DNA from: Larix sibirica
Taxonomy: Eukaryota; Streptophyta; Pinopsida; Pinales; Pinaceae
Assembly: GCA_004151065.3 (NCBI GenBank)
Contig: NWUY0300011167.1
Location: 81,132-95,192, forward strand
DNA: 14,061 bases
Direction: 5' to 3'
Of this stretch, positions 11,401 through 14,061 are shown piece after piece (within the stretch, counting starts at the first letter, position 1; each line of letters starts with the position of its first letter). The translations under genes were made by a program, and so were the position numbers. Below the pieces are notes generated by a model. The model did no database searches, was not told the origin of the DNA, and worked only from the letters and a program-made list of their open reading frames with translations.

Positions 11401-11674
11401 CTTAGCGTCTTCTGATTCAGGGTATATGGAGACGTATCCGATATACTTATCTCGATTATAAAGCACAGAGCTAATTCCTTCACCGCGTACGAACTGTTCA
11501 AACCCTAAAATTAGTTATTTCGGTTCTAATCTTATAAAACAATCTCTTTGAAAACAATAATGTTTACAGTACAAAACATCTCTTTCAAAACAAAAATGTT
11601 ACAGTACAAAACATCTCTTTCAAAACAATACAATAACTGCGAACCTGGTTACAAACCTGCGACATCTGACTCAT
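2422..11674 (-). CDS. CPL: CPL1/CPL2-like RNA polymerase II CTD phosphatase-like gene, 16 predicted exons
   Basis: Plant CPL1/CPL2 proteins are nuclear FCP1-type phosphatases that dephosphorylate the RNA polymerase II C-terminal domain and act in stress signalling and microRNA processing. Predicted exons (minus strand): 11674-11657, 11493-11218, 8396-7953, 7356-7143, 7012-6852, 6738-6674, 6460-6334, 6196-6107, 5891-5337, 5165-5102, 4632-4575, 4445-4247, 4066-3995, 3825-3760, 2864-2791, 2464-2422. They sum to 2526 nt (841 residues plus stop), every intron is GT..AG, and phases match with no frameshift. Domains: conserved N-terminal region 7-145, FCP1/HAD domain about 145-390, low-complexity linker with LQHGQD about 390-740, one dsRBD about 745-820, basic NLS 834-840. 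Arabidopsis CPL1 is about 970 residues with two dsRBDs and CPL2 about 770 with one, so this is intermediate. The catalytic motif is DLNET, not DLDET. Family assignment is very secure; whether it is enzymatically active, and the first exon, are not. Confidence 0.92.
2791..4066 (-). CDS. CPL: Exons 13, 14 and 15: double-stranded-RNA-binding domain
   Basis: Exons 4066-3995, 3825-3760 and 2864-2791. Joined to exon 12 they give [35 protein letters not shown] and [18 protein letters not shown]. This is the helix-strand-strand-strand-helix order of a dsRBD and resembles the second dsRBD of CPL1 (ALRELCASEGLEM, HAQVEIDG, DEARMQAAERAL). The basic KKxAK signature of canonical dsRBDs is replaced by an acidic/neutral EDAQVQ, so direct RNA binding may be weak and the fold may serve protein contacts. 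An 895-nt intron (3759-2865) separates the last helix; I see nothing in it but AT-rich sequence. Confidence 0.86.
4247..5165 (-). CDS. CPL: Exons 10, 11 and 12: linker leading into the dsRBD
   Basis: Exons 5165-5102 (phase 0 to 1), 4632-4575 (1 to 2) and 4445-4247 (2 to 0). Exon 10 has GEYSSFSG (family GEDASWNQ), and exon 11 has GFIPSL near the place of DFLPER. Exon 12 ends NPVVALKEL, the first helix of the dsRBD (family SITALRELCASEGL). Exon 12 begins at a tandem acceptor TTAGTAG, so it may start at 4445 or 4442. Exon 10 also has an alternative in-phase donor (TTAG|GTGAAT), which would remove seven residues. No exon for the first dsRBD of CPL1 was found in introns 10 or 11. Confidence 0.78.
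5337..5891 (-). CDS. CPL: Exon 9: long low-complexity linker with LQHGQD motif
   Basis: The longest exon, 185 residues (466-650), rich in Ser, Pro, Gln and His and probably disordered. The clear landmark is [16 protein letters not shown], matching LDPDTRRRLLILQHGQD of CPL1, preceded by SEGKIPDF (family EEGEVPES). The acceptor is TATGTAG|GATGAA. The donor is GAG|GTAGGT; a second donor four bases further on would bring an early stop in exon 10, so it is rejected. Confidence 0.9.
6107..6196 (-). CDS. CPL: Exon 8: acidic/polar linker
   Basis: Encodes 30 residues (436-465), phase 0 at both ends. GLADG and ADRKLKQ correspond to the FDGMADTEVERRLKEA stretch of CPL1. The acceptor follows a pyrimidine-rich run (TTCTTTGTCTTCTGTAAG) and the donor is CAA|GTAAAT. 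Conservation here is modest, and the assignment rests on position and phase. Confidence 0.72.
6334..6738 (-). CDS. CPL: Exons 6 and 7: end of phosphatase domain
   Basis: Two exons, 6738-6674 and 6460-6334, separated by a 213-nt intron in phase 2. Exon 6 gives [18 protein letters not shown] (family VLCVARNVACGVRGGFF). Exon 7 gives [18 protein letters not shown] and NLPSAPDAS (family DFDDSLLPRIAEISYEND, DIPSPPDVS). Exon 7 contains an in-frame 21-bp tandem duplication giving [14 protein letters not shown]. Its donor could be CAG|GTCAGA (6334, used here) or GGG|GTACAG six bases earlier. Confidence 0.87.
6342..6383. repeat. In-frame 21-bp tandem duplication within exon 7
   Basis: Two adjacent 21-bp units (6342-6362 and 6363-6383) differ at one base. 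In the CPL reading frame they encode ADASKYL and ADASEYL, so the duplication adds seven residues without disturbing the frame. Confidence 0.92.
6568..6653. repeat. Perfect 30-bp direct repeat in intron 6, spacing 56 bp
   Basis: The 30-bp word starting TTGAACTTTCTCCATCC occurs at 6568-6597 and again at 6624-6653. It lies between exons 6 and 7 and leaves splice sites untouched. Confidence 0.9.
6852..7012 (-). CDS. CPL: Exon 5: FCP1 domain, VIDDR motif
   Basis: Encodes the end of residue 318 to 371. Contains [26 protein letters not shown] and [11 protein letters not shown], equal in order to CPL1 ([32 protein letters not shown]). The acidic pair of VIDDR is the Mg-binding HAD motif and is intact. 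The acceptor is AAATAG|GT rather than the nearby TGCAG, because only the former keeps frame (PG-CRKSLL against family SG-FKKSLF). Confidence 0.9.
7143..7356 (-). CDS. CPL: Exon 4: FCP1 domain, HAD motif II region
   Basis: Encodes residues 247-317 plus the first base of 318. Signatures are [37 protein letters not shown] and RLVCVKPG, matching the family (LVRMRPSWEEL, EVYVCTMAERDYALEMWR, RIVCVKSG). The Thr in ICT is the expected HAD motif II residue. Acceptor is AATCAG|TAT and donor CCAG|GTAATA. The other nearby acceptor (TCTAG) would open on a stop codon, so this start is favoured. Confidence 0.92.
7357..7952. other. CPL: Intron 3 (596 nt) with a short 24-bp tandem repeat
   Basis: Donor AAA|GTAAGT at 7952 and acceptor AATCAG at 7357. 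Near the donor the word AACTGATTCCAATTCCATC is repeated at 7878 and 7902. A looser repeat of CTCTAAC(A/T)TCAAATA occurs near 7462 and 7588. No gene or mobile element is recognised. Confidence 0.75.
7953..8396 (-). CDS. CPL: Exon 3: start of the FCP1/HAD phosphatase domain, motif I DLNET
   Basis: Encodes 148 residues (99-246), phase 0 at both ends, from TATGCAG|ACT to CCAAAA|GTAAGT. It contains [23 protein letters not shown] and the phosphatase motif [15 protein letters not shown], with the nucleophile Asp near residue 153. The family motif is [11 protein letters not shown]: here the second Asp (residue 155) is Asn, codon AAT at about 8228-8226. The rest of the exon ([26 protein letters not shown]) aligns without a break to CPL1 ([26 protein letters not shown]). 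Confidence 0.93.
8681..8768. repeat. Imperfect tandem repeat, two copies
   Basis: TATAATTGACAT at 8681 and 8721 is followed in both copies by AATCCAATATACTTTGATGA. The second copy is about eight bases longer owing to an insertion in the middle. Confidence 0.85.
8930..10010 (+). pseudogene. Degenerate plant LINE (non-LTR retrotransposon) reverse transcriptase relic
   Basis: The plus strand shows ordered pieces of a plant LINE ORF2 with stops and frameshifts between them. In order: FITIIPKC (about 9016), DYKPISL and [14 protein letters not shown] (about 9070-9140), [19 protein letters not shown] then [15 protein letters not shown] (9221-9320), [16 protein letters not shown] then LTQGCPLSQ (9371-9445), [11 protein letters not shown] (9505-9535), [11 protein letters not shown] (about 9753) and WRIGNEKNF (about 9850). 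These match the family pattern FRPISLCN, DLSKAYDRV, FLVNGSP, GLRQGCPLSP and WRIGNGKNI. The catalytic FADD box was not seen, so an internal part seems lost. It is antisense to the CPL gene and incapable of coding. Confidence 0.9.
9797..9950. repeat. 76-bp tandem duplication inside the LINE relic
   Basis: The segment starting TTCTGCAATGGGTT at 9797 is repeated at 9873 with few changes, ending in GAAAAGAATTTTCT. Seventy-six is not a multiple of three, so the duplication itself shifts the LINE frame; it arose after or during decay. Confidence 0.92.
10010..10773. other. AT-rich intron sequence, no gene seen
   Basis: After the last LINE-like residues (about 10010) the plus-strand frames are closed, and no poly(A) tail or target-site duplication that would mark the LINE 3' end is evident. 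A repeated motif around ACTTTAATCATA / ACCTTAATCATA occurs at 10580-10630. Nothing else is recognised. Confidence 0.6.
10774..10919. repeat. Inverted pair of self-complementary 27-bp elements
   Basis: The arm at 10774-10800 (TATT, then GGATCTCAA...TTGAGATCC) is the exact reverse complement of the arm at 10893-10919. Each arm is itself near-palindromic, since GGATCTCAA pairs with TTGAGATCC inside each arm. The 92-bp spacer carries one copy of segment Y described next. Confidence 0.92.
10816..11113. repeat. Inverted repeat Y, about 78-bp arms
   Basis: The segment 10816-10894 (starting TGAACATAGTATTC) reappears as its reverse complement at 11037-11113, with about three base differences. Between the arms lie the second palindromic element and one copy of direct repeat X. 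Confidence 0.9.
10923..11207. repeat. Direct repeat X, two 97-bp copies
   Basis: Copies at 10923-11019 and 11111-11207 begin GTTTGAAATATAAAA and end ATATGGTAATGCAAGT, differing at about three positions, all transitions. The first copy stops exactly at the ambiguous base N (11020). The second ends about 10 bp before the exon 2 donor. Confidence 0.93.
11218..11493 (-). CDS. CPL: Exon 2: CPL N-terminal conserved region
   Basis: Encodes 92 residues (7-98). Recognisable family signatures include [30 protein letters not shown] and [12 protein letters not shown], which line up in order with the N-terminus of Arabidopsis CPL1 (IRISHFSQSGER, LCFKLE, FYSSCLRDNK). The 3' end is AAG|GTAACAT at 11218/11217. 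Joining to exon 3 gives [11 protein letters not shown], exactly where the family reads DNK-TAVMLLGG. The exon carries a GTG at 11466, but a non-ATG start is not assumed. Confidence 0.88.
11494..11656 (-). other. CPL: Proposed intron 1, with 36-bp tandem repeat
   Basis: If exon 1 is right, this 163-nt intron separates the start codon from exon 2. It holds two and a half copies of a 35-36-bp unit (starts at 11542, 11578 and 11613) made of ATCTCTTT(G/C)AAAACA and TTACAGTACAAAAC. If exon 1 is wrong this is 5' UTR or flanking DNA; the repeat itself is certain. Confidence 0.45.
11657..11674 (-). CDS. CPL: Proposed exon 1: initiator ATG (MSQMSQ)
   Basis: The conserved exon 2 has no ATG before its conserved part; reading upstream in its frame meets a TAA at 11517-11515. 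The nearest sensible start is ATG at 11674-11672 (G at -3), encoding MSQMSQ, followed by CAG|GTTTGT. That donor is in phase 0 with an acceptor ending GAACAG at 11494. The resulting intron is 163 nt. An alternative donor CAG|GTTCGC at 11645/11644 keeps the same phase and adds four residues. The acceptor could instead be TTTTAG at 11505, which needs a phase-1 donor. This is inference from splice signals, as residues this close to the start are not conserved in the family. Confidence 0.4.
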
Positions 11675-11678
11675 GTCG
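11660..11678 (-). promoter_or_regulatory. Start-codon hairpin containing TGAGTCA
   Basis: The minus-strand word CGACATGAGTCAGATGTCG has six-base complementary arms (CGACAT/ATGTCG), and the proposed ATG lies in the 5' arm. Its centre is TGAGTCA, the GCN4/AP-1 type bZIP half-site palindrome. Either could be chance. Confidence 0.3.
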
Positions 11679-11754
11679 ATGGGGTCACAGCGCGCTTACA
11701 GCTAATCACACAACACTCGCTCAAATTACGTTTTAACACTGATATTTCATGCCC

Positions 11755-11761
11755 TTAAATA
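11755..11761 (-). promoter_or_regulatory. Possible TATA box of the CPL gene
   Basis: On the minus strand TATTTAA occurs at 11761-11755, about 80 bp upstream of the proposed ATG. That would put transcription start near 11725-11730 and give a 5' leader of about 50 nt. Position is plausible but a short AT motif in AT-rich DNA is weak evidence. Confidence 0.3.
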
Positions 11762-12224
11762 AGCTTAGCGTCCCACATAGCTTGTTTAAAAAAAACTGGT
11801 TATCCATTGACCATGTAAACAATTCCGGGGGACTCGCGAGTACAATATTTAATTCATTGATATGTAATATTTTTTCTATTAATATGGTTATTATATGCTT
11901 TTAAATGAGTAAAGGTATAATGTTTGGTTTTGTATTTATTAAGTTTGTTATTAAATAGAATTATATAAAAACAACCCGGTGAATGAGAGCAATTTTTTAT
12001 TTCGCTTTTCCAAAAAAAATTCCAAATATCATGGGTTTCCCTTTAAAGGTATAATGTTTGGTTTTGCATTTAAATAAGTTTGTTATTAAATATAATTATA
12101 TAAAAACAAACGGGTAAAAGAGAACAATTTTTTTATTTTACTTTTCCAAATATCATGGGCTTTCAAAGCCATGTGTAACTTTTTCTTTATTATATATAGA
12201 AAGATATACAAACCAATAGGTTTG
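11762..12224. other. Upstream intergenic region with 134-bp tandem duplication
   Basis: Contains the putative distal promoter (to about 11830) and then a tandem duplication. The unit starting AAAGGTATAATGTTTGG at 11911 repeats at 12045 and continues to about 12165, both copies carrying GTTTGTTATTAAATA and CCAAATATCATGGG. No coding capacity is seen. Confidence 0.75.
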
Positions 12225-13600
12225 AAACCACCATATCAATCCATGAGACTTATGGATTGTTAACCCTCATGTGGGTTTCACTCGAAGTTGATTTTTATTA
12301 TCTCTTTCAATTGGTGTAATAGGAATAGTTTGAGGGGTTGATCATCCCATGGTACTCCCATTTATTTAATAAATCTTACCAAAATGGGTGGTTTTAGGAT
12401 TGTTAACCCTCATGCGAGTTTCACTCGAAGTTGATTTTTATTACCTCTTTCAATTGGTGTAATAGGAATAGTTTGAGGTGTTGATCATCCCATGATACCC
12501 CCATTTATTTATTAAATCTTACCAAAATGGGTGGTTCTAATGGTAATGTTCGAGGGTTATACACAATTTGTTGTACCACTCTAGGAGCACCATTGATGAG
12601 TCCTACATCTATCCATATGTTATATGTAAGCATCACCCTAGCTTGAATTCAAGAATTAACTCAACTTCCAAGTCGTCCTCATCTATTTCCACAAAATACT
12701 TCTTTTTACTCTTGTAGCAAAACTCGTTGCAATGGGACAATTCATATTTATAATACACCCCTTATTATGATGTTGTACATCATCATTTGTGCAAACAAAT
12801 GCATGGTCTTATCAAAATATTTTTTCATGGATGCATCTAATGAAGTACATGTGCAATTCATAAGCAAGTTTTGGTCTTCCACCGTTGGCACTACATCTCT
12901 AGCATTCATCAACAAATGATGAAAACATTTTTACTCATAGGTTTGTCCATCTTGTCGAAACATAGTACCAAGGGTCACAATTGTTGTGAATGAGTTCCAT
13001 AATTCTTTTGAAAGGCCTTCTCATGCATATACATATTTATCATGACACGTGGCAACTATCCCAAATAACCGACCAATATAATTGACCTTCCACCCAAAGG
13101 AATATTTACATTTTCTCGAAAAAATTATGGAATTCATGAGTCAATTCTTATTAATAGATTTCTTCCAATAATCTCATTTCATCTATTAGCATATATTTAC
13201 ATGTTTCATCTATTCTTGCAAGGTGATTAAAATTGATCCTTGTAAATCAGTTATCTATTTGATTGGTATATGAAGTGTATAATGAATTGTTGTTGTTAAA
13301 ATGTTGAATGTTGCTACCCCTCTATGAACCAAAAGGACTAATGGACTCTTCTGTGGTAGAGACTCTGTTTCATGAGCATCTTTTATAGCTCCAATCAAAT
13401 ATGAATTTCGTGTATCTGCATCTCCTTGGATTATAACGTGAAATGAATCAACTCCTATTCTATAATGGCTAAGGATAATATCAAAAGGTCTTCTTTGTTG
13501 GACTCTGAGACTCTCAAATGCATAAGAGTTTGCATTCTCATTAGTTAGAATGGAATTCAACTTTCACTTTTGAGATATGAGCTGAATGACACAATTGGAA
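12225..13600 (-). pseudogene. Degenerate PIF1-like helicase (Helitron-type) relic
   Basis: Reading the minus strand from about 13575 downward gives FESLRVQQRRPFDIILSHY, GDADTRNSYLIGAI, VATFNILTTTIHYTLHIPI, then after several stops DLQGS, GLSKELWNSFTTIVTLGTMF, RQDGQTYE, KCFHHLLMNARDVVPTVED, and further on PPILVRF. These follow the order of PIF1-like helicases carried by Helitron and related elements: Walker A GTAGTGKSYLI, GVAAFNI.ATTIH, and the FRQ...LR...T..DW block. The Walker A lysine is Asn here, and many stops and frameshifts interrupt it, so it is dead. Neither Helitron terminus (5' TC, 3' CTRR with hairpin) was identified. Confidence 0.78.
12254..12539. repeat. 143-bp tandem duplication in the helicase relic
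   Basis: GGATTGTTAACCCTCATG at 12254 and 12397 begins two almost identical 143-bp units, each ending in ACCAAAATGGGTGGTT. The unit corresponds to the C-terminal part of the helicase and shifts its frame. Confidence 0.93.
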
Positions 13601-13629
13601 GTGTCTCCATCCACAAAATTAATGTTCTA

Positions 13630-14061
13630 GTTGTACATAACATCATGATCCTTCACTAGTGCACCCTCTAACCATCATGTTAGGTACTTTTTCATAGTAA
13701 TGATGTACCCAATGCTAGTCGTACATGTTGGTGGGTTAATGGGACCCAAAAAAACAATTGCAGATTTCTCAAATGGCTCTACTGCAGTAAAAGGGAAGGG
13801 AGGCCCATCCCATCCCTATGTGACGAATCACTCGAAAACATCACACTATTTGTAATACATATTGGTTTCATGAAATAGTGAAGGCCACCATAGTCCTATG
13901 AGTAGCACCTTGTGTGTAGTATCTTTCTCTGCATAGTGTACTCTCGCAATTCCTTCATGTGCTTATCGTAGGAGAAGCGGTCATTCATGTTCTTGCACAC
14001 ACCTACGCAGTATGCCTATTGGGATCTAGGAATTGTCCTTTATAATGATTTTATTTACATG
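13630..14061 (-). pseudogene. Degenerate Ty3/gypsy integrase fragment, cut by the window edge
   Basis: From the window end downward the minus strand reads PIGILRRCVQEHE, AHEGIARVHYAEKDTTHKVL then LIGLWWPSLFHE, CDVFE, EPFEKSAIVFLGPINPP, IGYIITMKKYLT and WLEGALVKD. This is the integrase order of plant Ty3/gypsy elements (GILRRCV, AHEGIAGGHYAGKAT, GLWWPTLF, CDVC, WAIDFVGPINPP, YIITATDYLTRW). The second zinc-binding Cys is Phe and the first catalytic Asp (normally IDF) is Val in IVF; stops occur inside. The element is inactive and continues beyond 14061. Confidence 0.88.

Noticed and set aside
11464-11466. GTG as initiator of the CPL protein
   Set aside because: Near-cognate GTG starts are rare in plant nuclear genes, and an upstream ATG exon with matching phase is available. 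Kept only as a fallback.
11548-11736. Plus-strand frame of 62 codons
   Set aside because: Built from the 36-bp tandem repeat and the CPL leader, with no motif.
13255-13560. A separate 101-residue host gene on the minus strand
   Set aside because: The translation is the Walker A and following block of a PIF1-like helicase with a damaged P-loop, and the continuation is full of stops.

Overview
The window looks like a piece of a large, repeat-rich plant nuclear genome. It is AT-rich, carries one host gene split into many short exons with GT..AG introns, and is littered with decayed plant retroelements and a Helitron-type helicase relic. A gymnosperm would fit (long intron, old LINE/Ty3-gypsy/PIF1-like debris), but the sequence does not prove the lineage.

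The one real gene is on the minus strand, from about 11674 down to 2422. By joining 16 exons at phase-compatible splice sites I obtain an uninterrupted predicted protein of 841 residues. It matches the plant RNA polymerase II CTD phosphatase-like proteins CPL1/CPL2 along its whole length: a conserved N-terminal region, an FCP1-type HAD phosphatase domain, the conserved LQHGQD linker motif, a single C-terminal double-stranded-RNA-binding fold, and a basic nuclear localisation signal in a tiny last exon. Exon ends agree with the family alignment and no frameshift is needed, so the reading frame looks maintained. The catalytic DxDxT motif, however, reads DLNET: the second aspartate, the general acid/base of HAD phosphatases, is an asparagine. 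This may be a catalytically altered or dead CPL paralogue and is the most interesting point in the window. The initiator ATG is not in the first conserved exon; a short upstream coding exon is proposed.

Layout by region: 1-2421 is AT-rich DNA 3' of the gene with one 88-bp tandem duplication and no recognisable gene. 2422-8396 holds exons 16 to 3. 8397-11217 is a 2.8-kb intron containing a degenerate LINE (RT and downstream parts, antisense to the host gene) and a cluster of direct and inverted duplications with one ambiguous base (N, 11020). 11218-11674 holds exons 2 and 1, and about 11675-11830 is the putative promoter. 11911-12165 is a 134-bp tandem duplication. 12225-13600 is a broken PIF1-like (Helitron-type) helicase with an internal 143-bp duplication, and 13630 to the window end is a broken Ty3/gypsy integrase. 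Both relics lie on the minus strand.

I had no search or computation. Family assignments rest on recognised motifs and remembered family sequence, and exon borders are hand predictions.
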